A DNA stretch of 64,000 bases from contig CALUTY010000002.1 in the NCBI GenBank assembly GCA_944323825.1, positions 152,495-216,494 of the forward strand, written 5' to 3'. The notes under the pieces are model-generated. The model made no database searches. It was not told the origin of the DNA and was given only the letters and a program-made list of their open reading frames with translations. A program made the translations under genes and the position numbers. Shown piece by piece: positions 1 through 8,747 of the stretch (its first letter is position 1; every line of letters begins with the position of its first letter). Source of the DNA: an uncultured Bacteroidales bacterium (lineage in GTDB: Bacteria > Bacteroidota > Bacteroidia > Bacteroidales > UBA932).

Positions 1-182
1 GCTATGAGAAGGCCATGGAAATGCAGGACGGGGAGGACAGCCTGTCGATATGGCTCAAGATGAAAGCCGAGGAAACCATATCTGAAATGGTGATGGTGGC
101 CGGATCCGATGCCTCCGTGATACTCATGCGCGGCCAGATACCTCTGTCCGAAATGGGCAATATCATTGCCGACCAGCAGTAG
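1..182 (+). CDS. DUF4252-like protein, C-terminal part only
   Basis: The window opens inside a reading frame (frame starts at base 3) that gives about 59 residues before a TAG stop. The fragment has the alternating acidic and hydrophobic character, and the ending (a short turn, then P-L-S-E-M and a final helix), of the complete gene at 1229-1705, which ends in P-F-S-E-L-Q-K-L. I therefore read it as a paralogue of that DUF4252 protein. In Bacteroidales such small exported proteins often sit next to an ECF sigma factor, as here. Its start and any signal peptide lie to the left of the window. Function unknown; the family assignment rests on a short stretch and on context. Confidence 0.6.
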   Translation, partial: YEKAMEMQDGEDSLSIWLKMKAEETISEMVMVAGSDASVILMRGQIPLSEMGNIIADQQ

Positions 183-210
183 GACGGCTGACACAGAAGC
201 ACGGACTGCA

Positions 211-723
211 ATGGAAAGGGAAGAGTTCAAAAGCGTCTGGCTTCCTCTGGCTGACAGTTTCTACCGGGCAGCCTTCTCCATCCTCGGAGAGGAGGCGGAT
301 GCAAAGGACGCCGTGCAGGACCTGTTCGTAAGGCTCTGGAACTCCAGGGAGCGGCTTGACAGGATAGTACAGCCTCTCGGCTATGGCCTGGCTGCACTGA
401 GAAACATCTGCATAGACCGGCTGAGGAAAAAAGCCGGACGGCTGGCAAGGGAAGAGGAGATTTCCCCGGTTCACGGGGAGAAAAGCCGGGACACGGCAGA
501 AGGAGGCGACCGGATCCTCATCAGGAAAGAGACGGTGGCCCTGCTTGAAAAGGCCATGGGCAGGCTTCCCGAAAGCCAGAGGACTGTAATGAAACTGAGG
601 TTCTATGAGCAGCTGTCTTACGATGAGATTGCAGCCAGGACAGGAATGTCGGCATTGAATGCAAGGGTGCTCGTGTCACGGGCGCGGAGCACAATATCCA
701 GGGAAATGAAACCTTTCTTATGA
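211..723 (+). CDS. ECF-type RNA polymerase sigma factor
   Basis: A 170-residue protein with the two-domain plan of extracytoplasmic-function sigma factors. Region 2 lies near residues 10-75 (Q-D-L-F-V-R-L-W core for -10 recognition and core-enzyme binding). Region 4 lies near residues 110-165 (L-P-E-S-Q-R, then a helix-turn-helix around L-S-Y-D-E-I-A-A-R-T). An upstream TTG at 166 would overlap the preceding gene; I chose the ATG at 211 because the family usually begins about 10 residues before region 2. It is followed after 9 bases by a small membrane protein that could be its anti-sigma factor, and it is flanked by two DUF4252 genes, so the four probably form one stress-type regulatory unit. 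Target promoters cannot be read from the window. Confidence 0.9.
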   Translation: MEREEFKSVWLPLADSFYRAAFSILGEEADAKDAVQDLFVRLWNSRERLDRIVQPLGYGLAALRNICIDRLRKKAGRLAREEEISPVHGEKSRDTAEGGDRILIRKETVALLEKAMGRLPESQRTVMKLRFYEQLSYDEIAARTGMSALNARVLVSRARSTISREMKPFL

Positions 724-732
724 CATCAGGCA

Positions 733-1122
733 ATGAAAAGGACAGACATTGAAATGATGGAAAAGGCGGCTGCCGACAGAAGGATAGAGGTGCCGCACGG
801 ATTCCGGAAGGAACTTTCGGAAATGATAGATTCCATGGATGCCGCAGAGAAGATCGTCACTTCCGGCAAGTCCCGCGCCATGCGCACCGCGACATGGATA
901 ATGAGTGTGGCAGCCGGACTGGTCCTCCTTATCGGCACCGGACTCACAATCCACACCTTCCGTACTCCGAAAGACACATTCACCGACCCTGAAGAAGCCT
1001 ATGCCGCCGTGGAAAAGGCCCTGACGGAGATTTCCGGGAAAATGAGCGGCGGCGCTGCATCTGCAAGACAGGCAGAAGAGACAGTCAGCCGCCATACAGA
1101 AGTGATAAGGTCATTGTATTGA
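733..1122 (+). CDS. single-pass membrane protein, putative anti-sigma factor
   Basis: A 129-residue protein with a soluble N-terminal half (residues 1-52), one clear membrane segment (about 54-74, W-I-M-S-V-A-A-G-L-V-L-L-I-G-T) and an extracytoplasmic tail of about 55 charged residues. The start lies 9 bases after the sigma-factor stop, so the two are almost certainly co-transcribed. Position, size and topology fit an anti-sigma factor that holds the ECF sigma at the membrane, but there is no recognisable zinc anti-sigma motif (H-x3-C-x2-C), so this role is inferred from context only. Confidence 0.75.
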   Translation: MKRTDIEMMEKAAADRRIEVPHGFRKELSEMIDSMDAAEKIVTSGKSRAMRTATWIMSVAAGLVLLIGTGLTIHTFRTPKDTFTDPEEAYAAVEKALTEISGKMSGGAASARQAEETVSRHTEVIRSLY

Positions 1123-1228
1123 CACTAAAAAGCAAAGGCGCAACATATAACCTCCTGAAGCCATCACCGGCACAGTCAAGGGATCTGCATAGTAAAAAAA
1201 GAATAACAGATTAAATGACAACAGAACA

Positions 1229-1705
1229 ATGAAACGATTGGCAATAATCATAATGTTCCTGGCAGCAGCCGCAATGTCTGCAGCCGCACAGGACGGAAAA
1301 GAAATCTACAACAGGTACTCCGGGAAGAAAGGAGTCAGCTCGGTATACATATCCCCGACGATGTTCAAGATGATGAAAAGCCTCCCGGAAGTCAGCATGG
1401 AATCCGGAGAAGTCGACTTCAGCAGCATAATAAAGACATTCAACGGCATGTACATCATCGACATAGAAGAACCGGAACTGGCAAAGTCCCTTTCGGAAGA
1501 AGTGACGGCAATGGCGGAATCCGGCAGATACGAACTCATGATGGAAGCTGCGGAAGAATCCGAAAAGGTCAGGATATACATTGTCAGCAAAGGCGACATA
1601 GTCACCGACTTCCTGATGTTTGCGCAGGAAAAAGGCTCGGCCTCGGTGATATCAATATCCGCCGAAATGCCGTTCTCCGAACTGCAGAAGCTGATTGCAC
1701 AATAG
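1229..1705 (+). CDS. DUF4252 family exported protein
   Basis: A 158-residue protein with an N-terminal signal peptide (K-R-L-A-I-I-I-M-F-L-A-A-A-A-M-S-A-A-A, cleavage near residue 21). The mature part is made of short strands and acidic helices, matching the DUF4252 pattern (K-M-M-K-S-L-P near residue 48, a central acidic helix, and a final strand ending P-F-S-E-L-Q). It follows the sigma and putative anti-sigma pair after a 106-base gap and resembles the partial gene at the left edge, so it is probably part of the same regulon. Biochemical role unknown; the product is probably periplasmic or membrane-associated. The promoter of the next gene overlaps its last codons. Confidence 0.8.
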   Translation: MKRLAIIIMFLAAAAMSAAAQDGKEIYNRYSGKKGVSSVYISPTMFKMMKSLPEVSMESGEVDFSSIIKTFNGMYIIDIEEPELAKSLSEEVTAMAESGRYELMMEAAEESEKVRIYIVSKGDIVTDFLMFAQEKGSASVISISAEMPFSELQKLIAQ

Positions 1706-1725
1706 AAAACAGTTTCTTATTTTTG
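1694..1725 (+). promoter_or_regulatory. Bacteroidales-type promoter of nadE
   Basis: A TTTG-like box ATTG (1694-1697) is followed by 20 bases and TATTTTTG (1718-1725), a full match to TAnnTTTG. Only four bases separate this box from the nadE ATG at 1730. Transcription would therefore begin at or inside the start codon and give a leaderless or nearly leaderless mRNA. The same arrangement is seen at lysA. Confidence 0.6.
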
Positions 1726-1729
1726 CGGC

Positions 1730-3808
1730 ATGAAAGATTACGGATTCATAAGAGTTGCCGCCGCCAAGCCTGCCGTAAAGCCGGCAGATGTGAAAGGCAA
1801 TGTCAAAAGCATATGTGAAATGATAAGCGAGGCTGCCGCAAAGGAAGTCTCGCTTGTGGTGTTCCCGGAACTGTGCGTGACAGGCTACACATGCGGAGAC
1901 CTTTTCGGACAGCAGCGGCTCATATCGCAGGCCGAAGAAGGCACAAGGGAAATAATGGAATTCAGCCGAGGGAAGGAGCTGACCATAGTCATCGGCACAC
2001 CGGTGAGGCATCGCGACAGGCTCTACAACTGCGCCGCAGTCATCCGCAACGGCAACATCAAGGGACTGGTGCCCAAGATCCACATCCCCACATACAATGA
2101 ATTCTATGAATCCCGCTGGTTCAGCTCCGGAGCGGATTTCATGAACGGGAATACGGACGGCACAGGGCCGTTCCTTTTCAACGGGAAGGATTCCGTCAGG
2201 GAGGGATTCGATGCGGAAACAAAATATGCCGGATTCAGGTGCAACATATCCCCGAACCAGCTGTTTGAAATCGGAAAAGTCACATTCGGCATAGAAATAT
2301 GCGAAGACCTGTGGACTCCGGTGCCGCCGTCTTCATGGCTCGCCCTCGCCGGGGCACAGATCATCCTCAACCTCTCCGCCAGCAACGAGGTGCTGATGAA
2401 GCATGGCTACAGGAAAGAACTTGTCGGGCAACAATCAGCCCGCACGGTTTCCGGCTATGTCTACTGCTCGGCAGGTTACGGGGAATCCACCCAGGATGTA
2501 GTGTATGCGGGGGCTTCCCTGATATATGAAAACGGCTCCCTGCTGGCAGAAGGAAAGAGATTCTGTACGGAACCGGCTCTCACGGTGGCCGACATCGACT
2601 GCGAAAAACTTTCTGTGATGCGGCAGAAGATGAACACATTCAGGGCTTATGCCCCGGACGGGACGGAGGCGGCAGGATACAGGAAGCTCTATTCAAGGGT
2701 GAATGTCGGGAAAGCCGCTGCCACAGACTTCGGAAAGGTCCTGCTGCGGCATGTGGAGCCGCATCCGTTCGTCCCTACCGGCGACATGCAGGAAATGGAA
2801 AGAAGATGCAGGGAAATCTTCTCCATCCAGGTCACCGGGCTCATGTCAAGGCTTTCGCACATAAACTGCAGGACAGCCGTAATCGGCATCTCCGGAGGAC
2901 TTGACAGCACGCTTGCCCTGCTTGTGGCGGCGATGGCCTTCGACAGGCTCGGATGGTCAAGGGACAGGATCATCGGCATCACCATGCCCGGGTACGGCAC
3001 CACGGACAGGACCCACGACAATGCCTCTGACCTGATGGCGGCATTGGGGGTCACATCCAGGGAAATATCCATAACCGCCGCATGCGACAGGCATTTCCTG
3101 GACATAGGACACGACAAGAATGTCCATGATGTCACATACGAGAACTCTCAGGCCCGCGAAAGGACACAGATACTGATGGACATGGCCAACCGTACCGGCG
3201 GCATAGTCATAGGCACTGGCGACCTTTCGGAGCTCGCCCTCGGCTGGGCCACATACAACGGTGACCACATGTCCATGTACGGGGTGAACTCCAGCATTCC
3301 GAAGACCCTCGTCCGGCACCTCGTAGGATGGATTGCCGACAACCACTTCAAGGAAGACATCTGCCCTGACGGGAGCGATGCAGAAAGCCGTCAGACCAGG
3401 TCAGTCAAGGACATCCTCATGGACATCATAGACACCCCGATAAGCCCGGAGCTGCTCCCGGCGGACGGGAACGGGAACATCAGCCAGAAGACCGAAGACC
3501 TCGTGGGCCCTTACGAGCTGCACGACTTCTTCCTCTACAATTTCTTCCGTTTCGGTTACTCACCTGAAAAGATACTCTTCCTTGCCTCAAAGGCTTTCTG
3601 CAAAGACAGCACAGACAAGGCAGAAGATACAGGCACATACGACATGGAAACCATCGAAAAATGGCTGAAGACCTTCATGAGAAGATTCTTCAGCCAGCAG
3701 TTCAAACGCTCATGCCTGCCTGACGGTCCGAAAGTCGGTTCTGTGACTCTTTCCCCGCGCGGGGACTGGAGAATGCCTTCAGACGCTTCCGCAAAATTAT
3801 TTATCTAG
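1730..3808 (+). CDS. nadE: glutamine-dependent NAD+ synthetase
   Basis: A 692-residue two-domain enzyme that amidates nicotinate adenine dinucleotide to NAD+ with glutamine as nitrogen donor, the last step of NAD synthesis in the cytoplasm. The N-terminal nitrilase-type glutaminase domain (about 1-320) shows the catalytic triad: Glu47 in F-P-E-L-C, a Lys near 116 (V-P-K-I-H) and Cys191 (I-E-I-C-E-D-L-W). The C-terminal ATP-pyrophosphatase domain carries the P-loop G-I-S-G-G-L-D-S-T at 386-394. Length and domain order are normal for the long, ammonia-channelling form. Its last codons overlap by 8 bases the end of the convergent GH43 gene. The ATG is fixed by the promoter box directly in front of it. 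Confidence 0.97.
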   Translation: MKDYGFIRVAAAKPAVKPADVKGNVKSICEMISEAAAKEVSLVVFPELCVTGYTCGDLFGQQRLISQAEEGTREIMEFSRGKELTIVIGTPVRHRDRLYNCAAVIRNGNIKGLVPKIHIPTYNEFYESRWFSSGADFMNGNTDGTGPFLFNGKDSVREGFDAETKYAGFRCNISPNQLFEIGKVTFGIEICEDLWTPVPPSSWLALAGAQIILNLSASNEVLMKHGYRKELVGQQSARTVSGYVYCSAGYGESTQDVVYAGASLIYENGSLLAEGKRFCTEPALTVADIDCEKLSVMRQKMNTFRAYAPDGTEAAGYRKLYSRVNVGKAAATDFGKVLLRHVEPHPFVPTGDMQEMERRCREIFSIQVTGLMSRLSHINCRTAVIGISGGLDSTLALLVAAMAFDRLGWSRDRIIGITMPGYGTTDRTHDNASDLMAALGVTSREISITAACDRHFLDIGHDKNVHDVTYENSQARERTQILMDMANRTGGIVIGTGDLSELALGWATYNGDHMSMYGVNSSIPKTLVRHLVGWIADNHFKEDICPDGSDAESRQTRSVKDILMDIIDTPISPELLPADGNGNISQKTEDLVGPYELHDFFLYNFFRFGYSPEKILFLASKAFCKDSTDKAEDTGTYDMETIEKWLKTFMRRFFSQQFKRSCLPDGPKVGSVTLSPRGDWRMPSDASAKLFI

Positions 3809-5612
3809 TCACCCGGAACCAGTCCACATCGAGCCATCCGGCATCGTTCTTCGTGACGGGACGGTTGCAGAACAGGCCGACCTTCGCTCCGATCCATTTG
3901 CCCGGACGGGCGACGAATCTGTTTCCGAGCCTGTGGAACCGCTTCCCGTCCGTACTGTAATAGAAGGTGCAGACGGCATCATCCACATCCCCCTCATGCG
4001 GCACGGACTCCACCTTCACCCTGAGCCAGACATCTGTAGCCCTGTATGCAAGAGGCGGTACCGGAGGGACAGTCGTGGACATATACCGGTCGGAATACGG
4101 CACAGGAAGTGCCCGGCTTTCAAGAAGTACCGATGCCTCACCTGCATGCGGACCTTCTTCTGCCTGGGAGACGGACTCAGGCTTTCCTTCCAGGGCATCC
4201 CGGCAGACCGCATTGTAAAGCAGCACCCCGTCCCCGGTGTCCTTCAGCACCAGAGCGGAATAGTCAAGCCCCATCACCACAAGTCCGGCACTCTCTCCCC
4301 TGCCCTCCAGCTGAGGATTCGGGACGAAAGTCATCTTCGCCGTGACCGTGAAATCATCAGCCGGGAACTTCTGCAGCAGAAGATTCGGGGAATCGGACAA
4401 ATTCCGGTACCCGTCAGACACCGGCACGGAATAAAGCCGCAGCATTCCCCTTGCCGCATCGGTATAGCTCCAATACGGAGAAGGCGTACCCTGCCACTGC
4501 CATTGCAGTCCTATCCCATATTCATTGAATTCATCGCTGTCCGCAGGCTGGAAGACACCGGATGAAGGCAGGTCAGGCTTCCTGTATCTCATCACAGGCT
4601 CCCCTACGCCGTCTCCGTCATCGTCTGTCCCGATCACAGGCCAGTCATCCGCCCACCTCATCGGCTGCAGATGCACCACCCGTCCGTATGCTCCCTTGTC
4701 CTGAAAATGCAGGAACCAGTCTTCTCCGCCCGGGGTGTCCACCCAAGCCCCCTGGTGAGGCCCGTTCACCGGACTCTTCCCCTGGGCCATGACCACCCTC
4801 TCCTCATACGGGCCATATGGGCTGCGGCTCCTCAGAACCACCTGCCAGCCTGTCGGCACACCTCCTGCCGGAGAAAATATATAATACCATCCGTTTCTGA
4901 AGTAGAGCTTTGTCCCCTCGATTGTCGGCTGGGTCTGGTGCCCGTCATAGACGATTCTGCTGTCAGCAAGCAGCCTGGTCCCGTCTTCGGACATGGGTGC
5001 CATGAAAAGCACGCTCTTGAACCGGGCCCGGCTTCCGGCACATCCGTGCGAAAGCCATGCATTGCCGTCTTCATCCCAGAGCGGACAAGGGTCAATGTAG
5101 CCCTTGGCTTTCACCACCCAGACAGGCTCGCTCCACCGCCCGCGCGGGTCTTCCGCCGACACCATGAATATGCCCCTGTCCGGATCTCCGCAATAGATGT
5201 AGAACCTTCCGTCATGATATCTGATGGCAGGCGCCCACACGCCGTTCCCATGCTGGACCCGGTCCTTCCAGCCCGGCACGGGATAGTCAGTGAGGGCAGC
5301 CCCTACTATCTCCCAGTTCACAAGGTCGGTGGAATGCAGGATCGGCAGCCCGGGCATGCAGTTGAACGACGAGGCCGTCATATAATAGTCATTCCCCACC
5401 CTGCATACATCGGGGTCCGACCAGTCCGCATTCAGAACGGGATTGACATAGTGGTCTCCCCTGTCGGGATTCCATACAGAAGAAACGGCCCCGCCACGAC
5501 CTGGAACATCCTGTCCGTCAGAACCATACACATCAGCAGCCGCAGACCGCGGCTGTACGGAAACAATGCCGCATACACAGAGGCATGCAGCAAGAAAATT
5601 GAAGTTTTTCAT
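3801..5612 (-). CDS. secreted glycoside hydrolase family 43 (xylosidase/arabinofuranosidase type)
   Basis: A 603-residue protein with a signal peptide (residues 1-26, L-A-A-C-L-C-V-C-G-I-V). A five-bladed GH43 domain (about 55-340) begins with the typical N-P-V-L-N-A-D-W-S-D-P-D motif; Asp66 is the expected base. A conserved D-P-C-P-L-W-D-E-D-G lies near 175 and the T-I-E-G acid-region motif near 230. A C-terminal beta-sandwich (about 360-600) is typical of the larger GH43 xylan-acting enzymes. It should release xylose or arabinose side groups from plant glycans in the periplasm or at the cell surface. No SusC/SusD pair, regulator or other CAZyme is adjacent, so it is an isolated enzyme rather than part of a PUL. 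Exact substrate is not readable from sequence. Confidence 0.9.
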   Translation of the reverse strand: MKNFNFLAACLCVCGIVSVQPRSAAADVYGSDGQDVPGRGGAVSSVWNPDRGDHYVNPVLNADWSDPDVCRVGNDYYMTASSFNCMPGLPILHSTDLVNWEIVGAALTDYPVPGWKDRVQHGNGVWAPAIRYHDGRFYIYCGDPDRGIFMVSAEDPRGRWSEPVWVVKAKGYIDPCPLWDEDGNAWLSHGCAGSRARFKSVLFMAPMSEDGTRLLADSRIVYDGHQTQPTIEGTKLYFRNGWYYIFSPAGGVPTGWQVVLRSRSPYGPYEERVVMAQGKSPVNGPHQGAWVDTPGGEDWFLHFQDKGAYGRVVHLQPMRWADDWPVIGTDDDGDGVGEPVMRYRKPDLPSSGVFQPADSDEFNEYGIGLQWQWQGTPSPYWSYTDAARGMLRLYSVPVSDGYRNLSDSPNLLLQKFPADDFTVTAKMTFVPNPQLEGRGESAGLVVMGLDYSALVLKDTGDGVLLYNAVCRDALEGKPESVSQAEEGPHAGEASVLLESRALPVPYSDRYMSTTVPPVPPLAYRATDVWLRVKVESVPHEGDVDDAVCTFYYSTDGKRFHRLGNRFVARPGKWIGAKVGLFCNRPVTKNDAGWLDVDWFRVTR

Positions 5613-5648
5613 TGTTTTTATTTAAATCATTAATCTGGAAAATATCCA

Positions 5649-6476
5649 CTAAAGCGACTCAATCAGCCTTGCGAAAAGCAGGGACATCCTGTCGGCTGCG
5701 GCATCGGCTGCGGCCACCACATCATCCCCGTTGTTCTCATAATCCTCAGCATAGTCGTCATGGGCCTCATTGGTAATCACCGACATCCCGAATACCGGGA
5801 TTGAAGAATGCCTTGCGACTATAACCTCAGGAATGGTGGACATCCCCACCGCATCGGCACCGATCATCCTGAAATACCTGTACTCGGAAGGGGTTTCGTA
5901 TGAAGGGCCGGTCCCTGCGAGATAGACACCTTTTTTCAAAGTAATCCCAAGTTCCGCAGCCACAGTCTCCGCCTTCTCAATCAGCTTCGGGTCATAGGGG
6001 CGTGTCATGTCCGGGAAACGCGGGCCGAACTCGTCAAGATTCCTGCCCACCAGCGGGTTCGGGAGCAGGTTGATATGGTCCCTTATGACCATAAGGTCGC
6101 CCACCTTGAAATCGAAGTTCACACCTCCTGCAGCATTGGAAACGAAGAGACAGCCGATTCCGAGCACCTTCATCACCCTTATCGGCAGGGTGACAAGCTC
6201 CATCGGATAGCCCTCATAATAATGGAAGCGGCCCTGCATGGCCAGCACATCCTTTCCTCCGAGCCGGCCGAAAATGAAGTTCCCCTTGTGACCTATGGCA
6301 GTGGACACCGGAAATCCCGGAATCTCCCTGTATGGTACCGTTATCGGGTCCTCTATCCTGTCAGCAAGCTTTCCAAGCCCGCTGCCGAGGACGATTCCCA
6401 CCGAAGGCTTCCTGTCCCCTATGCGGGAACGCATGTATTCCGCAGCCTTCATGATTCTTTCAATTCTCTCATCCAT
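5649..6476 (-). CDS. punA: purine nucleoside phosphorylase (trimeric type)
   Basis: A 275-residue member of the low-molecular-mass trimeric PNP/MTAP family, which phosphorolyses purine nucleosides to the free base and pentose-1-phosphate. Visible landmarks are the phosphate loop G-I-V-L-G-S-G-L-G (28-36), the [11 protein letters not shown] ribose and phosphate site, S-N-A-A-G-G-V-N, the family signature G-P-S-Y-E-T-P-S-E, and V-I-T-N-E, whose Asn (with the Glu of the signature) favours 6-oxopurines such as inosine and guanosine. The gene starts 16 bases downstream of the MTA/SAH deaminase gene on the same strand, so deamination followed by phosphorolysis is the likely joint job. The GH43 gene follows after 36 bases but is functionally unrelated. 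Confidence 0.95.
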   Translation of the reverse strand: MDERIERIMKAAEYMRSRIGDRKPSVGIVLGSGLGKLADRIEDPITVPYREIPGFPVSTAIGHKGNFIFGRLGGKDVLAMQGRFHYYEGYPMELVTLPIRVMKVLGIGCLFVSNAAGGVNFDFKVGDLMVIRDHINLLPNPLVGRNLDEFGPRFPDMTRPYDPKLIEKAETVAAELGITLKKGVYLAGTGPSYETPSEYRYFRMIGADAVGMSTIPEVIVARHSSIPVFGMSVITNEAHDDYAEDYENNGDDVVAAADAAADRMSLLFARLIESL

Positions 6477-6492
6477 AATTGATTATTCTTAT

Positions 6493-7803
6493 TCAAATGT
6501 CTGTTTTCAATGTAGCGGATCCCCCGACTTCGCCCGGGATGACAGTCTGCAGCTTGTCCAGGACCTTCCTGGCTCCGGCAAGGATTTCCTTCTCACCGTC
6601 CACCTGCCTGTTCCTCATCACGAACCTGCCCCGACTGATCACCGAGTCTATGCAGTCGCTGTGGGCGGAATATATGAAATTGGCGAGGAACGACCCTCCG
6701 GAAAGGAAGAATGTGTTTTCCGTATCGACTATGAGGATGTCGGCGTCCTTTCCCTCCTCAATCTTTCCCGTATTCAGGCCGAGGGCCCTGGCGCCGTTGA
6801 CGGTAGCCATCGCCATCAGTTCGTCCAGAGGCATTGCTGAAGGGTCTCCTCTCCATGCCTTCTGCACCATCGCGGCCGTCTTGAGGGCCTCGAGGATGTC
6901 CAGGTTGTTGGAAGAGGCGCACCCGTCCGTGCCTATGCAGATGTTTGCCCCTGCATCCCTGAGCTCATTATATCTGAAACGGTAGCCTGAAGCCAGTTTG
7001 AGATTGGAATTGATGTTGTGCACGCAGTTCACATGGCGGCTTCCGAGCAGCTCGACATCATGGTCAGAAAGCCAGAGGGTATGGGCTGCAAGAAGGTCCG
7101 GACCGAGCAGTCCGAGCCTTTCGAGATATTCCACCGGAGTGAGACCGTGCTTTTCCATGCAGTCATTGACCTCCTTCCTTGTCTCGCTCAGATGGATATG
7201 TATCCTCAGCCCGTGCTTCCTTGCGAAATCCGCAGCCCACAGCATCGTCTTCTCGCTCACGGCATACATTGAATGTATCCCCACCGTGAAGCGTCCTGAA
7301 TCACCCCACTTGAGGGAGTCCTCATACAGGGCAATGCACTCCTCCTTCTGCCTCTCCGCCTCATCAGCGTCATATTTGTCCAGGAACACATACGACTCCA
7401 CCGGACGGAGCCCTGCCTCCGACGCAGCCTTGTATGCAGCCTGGGCAAACCAGTAATGGTCATTGAAAGTAACAGTCCCCGTCTTCAGCATTTCAACGCA
7501 TGCGGCCTTCGCTGCCCAATAGACATATTCGGCATCAATCCTCGACTCCACCTCCCATATCCTTTCAAGCCATTTGTGGAAAAGCACATCTTCCTCAAGT
7601 CCGCGCATCAGCGACATGGCGGCATGTATATGCATGTTGACGAAAGCCGGTACGGCCGCCTTTCCAGTACAGTCAAGCACCTCTGCCCCAGGATCATCCT
7701 GCACCGTCCCGGCCGGGGCTATTTTCCGGATTAGCCCGTCTGCGACAACGATGTCCGTACTGACAGAATCCGACATTATATTCTTCAATATGATTGTACC
7801 CAT
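6493..7803 (-). CDS. mtaD: amidohydrolase, 5'-methylthioadenosine/S-adenosylhomocysteine deaminase type
   Basis: A 436-residue metal-dependent deaminase of the TrzN/MtaD branch of the amidohydrolase superfamily. The TIM-barrel metal ligands are visible: H58-x-H60 (V-N-M-H-I-H), a His near 208 (I-H-I-H-L-S-E-T), a His near 238 (A-A-H-T-L-W-L) and an Asp near 293 (I-G-T-D-G-C-A-S-S). The Glu of L-S-E-T is the expected proton shuttle. The family hydrolyses the amino group of adenosine-type nucleosides (MTA, SAH, 5'-deoxyadenosine, adenosine). The adjacent PNP would split the resulting inosine-type nucleoside. The start ATG is preceded by a TATCTTTG promoter box on the reverse strand. Substrate preference within the family is inferred. 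Confidence 0.88.
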   Translation of the reverse strand: MGTIILKNIMSDSVSTDIVVADGLIRKIAPAGTVQDDPGAEVLDCTGKAAVPAFVNMHIHAAMSLMRGLEEDVLFHKWLERIWEVESRIDAEYVYWAAKAACVEMLKTGTVTFNDHYWFAQAAYKAASEAGLRPVESYVFLDKYDADEAERQKEECIALYEDSLKWGDSGRFTVGIHSMYAVSEKTMLWAADFARKHGLRIHIHLSETRKEVNDCMEKHGLTPVEYLERLGLLGPDLLAAHTLWLSDHDVELLGSRHVNCVHNINSNLKLASGYRFRYNELRDAGANICIGTDGCASSNNLDILEALKTAAMVQKAWRGDPSAMPLDELMAMATVNGARALGLNTGKIEEGKDADILIVDTENTFFLSGGSFLANFIYSAHSDCIDSVISRGRFVMRNRQVDGEKEILAGARKVLDKLQTVIPGEVGGSATLKTDI

Positions 7804-7828
7804 ATCTGAAAATCAAGTATAAATTTTT

Positions 7829-7858
7829 CAAAGATAGCAAAAATTTCACTGAGACAAG
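7829..7858 (-). promoter_or_regulatory. probable promoter of the mtaD-punA operon
   Basis: Reading the reverse strand, TATCTTTG (plus strand 7829-7836) matches TAnnTTTG exactly. A weaker CTTG box (plus strand 7855-7858) lies 18 bases upstream. The spacing is slightly short. The box is 25 bases before the mtaD ATG. The same TATCTTTG box precedes recF (34347-34354) and the gene starting at 20168 (20188-20195). Confidence 0.45.
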
Positions 7859-8000
7859 CAGCCTGCAGCCAGCTTACGGGAACGGGATGTCCCGTCTTTG
7901 AAAAAGCTCTCAAAAAAGTTCCGGATTCATTGCGTTCATCAGGAAATAATTTATAATTTTAAATGTTTTTTTTGATTTTTTCTTTAAATAATAATTGAAT

Positions 8001-8702
8001 ATGAAAAAGTATCTGGCAGAAATGACCGGGACCATGGTCCTGGTTCTCATGGGATGCGGAAGCGCAGTGTTCGCCGGCAATGCGGCAGGCGCAGTCAGCG
8101 AAGGTGTCGGCACACTCGGTGTGGCCTTTGCTTTCGGTCTATCAGTAATCGCCATGGCCTACACGATAGGCAAGATTTCCGGATGCCACATCAATCCGGC
8201 AATCACCTTCGGGGTATGGCTTTCCGGCAGGATGGGAGGCAAGGACGCGGCCATGTTCATGCTTTTCCAGGTGATAGGCGCAGTCATCGGCTCCGCTGTC
8301 TTATTTGCCTTGGTTTCGACAGGGACGAACAACGGGCCGACAGCCACCGGCTCAAACTCTTTCACTGAAGGCCAGGCCCTGCAGGCATTCATCGCCGAAT
8401 TCGTGTTCACATTCATCTTCGTGCTCGTGGTGCTCGGAACCACCGACAGCAAGAAAGGAGCAGGAGACTTCGCCGGACTTGCAATCGGACTCACCCTCGT
8501 GCTCATCCACATTGTCTGCATACCTATAACCGGCACTTCAGTCAACCCTGCCAGGAGCATAGGACCGGCAATCTTCGAAGGCGGCAAGGCCCTGTCCCAG
8601 TTGTGGCTCTTCATCGTGGCACCTATGGCCGGAGCGGCATTGAGCGCCCTGGTATGGAAAGGACTTGCCGCAGACAGACCGGCGGAGTGTTCATCCAAAT
8701 AA
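8001..8702 (+). CDS. aqpZ: aquaporin Z-like water channel
   Basis: A 233-residue integral membrane protein of the MIP family with six membrane helices and the two pore-forming NPA boxes: H-I-N-P-A at 63-67 and S-V-N-P-A-R-S around 180-186, the latter with the Arg of the selectivity filter. The N-terminus T-G-T-M-V-L-V-L-M-G-C-G-S-A is typical of AqpZ. Length matches bacterial water channels rather than the longer glycerol facilitators. I start at the ATG at 8001, not the TTG six bases earlier. It stands alone between a divergent purine-salvage operon and the oxidoreductase operon, which follows in the same direction after 45 bases. The upstream 190 bases are AT-rich and hold the mtaD promoter. 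Confidence 0.95.
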   Translation: MKKYLAEMTGTMVLVLMGCGSAVFAGNAAGAVSEGVGTLGVAFAFGLSVIAMAYTIGKISGCHINPAITFGVWLSGRMGGKDAAMFMLFQVIGAVIGSAVLFALVSTGTNNGPTATGSNSFTEGQALQAFIAEFVFTFIFVLVVLGTTDSKKGAGDFAGLAIGLTLVLIHIVCIPITGTSVNPARSIGPAIFEGGKALSQLWLFIVAPMAGAALSALVWKGLAADRPAECSSK

Positions 8703-8747
8703 AATTTTTTTTAAATTTGGGGTCGTTTTGATAAAACTTTTTGACAG

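Noticed and set aside
4671..5633. 320-codon plus-strand frame opposite the GH43 gene
   Set aside because: It is antisense to a clear GH43 enzyme with signal peptide and motifs; the composition is that of a shadow frame and it has no domain of its own.
8712..8719. TAAATTTG as promoter of the oxidoreductase operon
   Set aside because: The box is a full match, but no TTTG-like box lies 19-22 bases upstream, and the sequence is a low-complexity A/T run; not strong enough to list.
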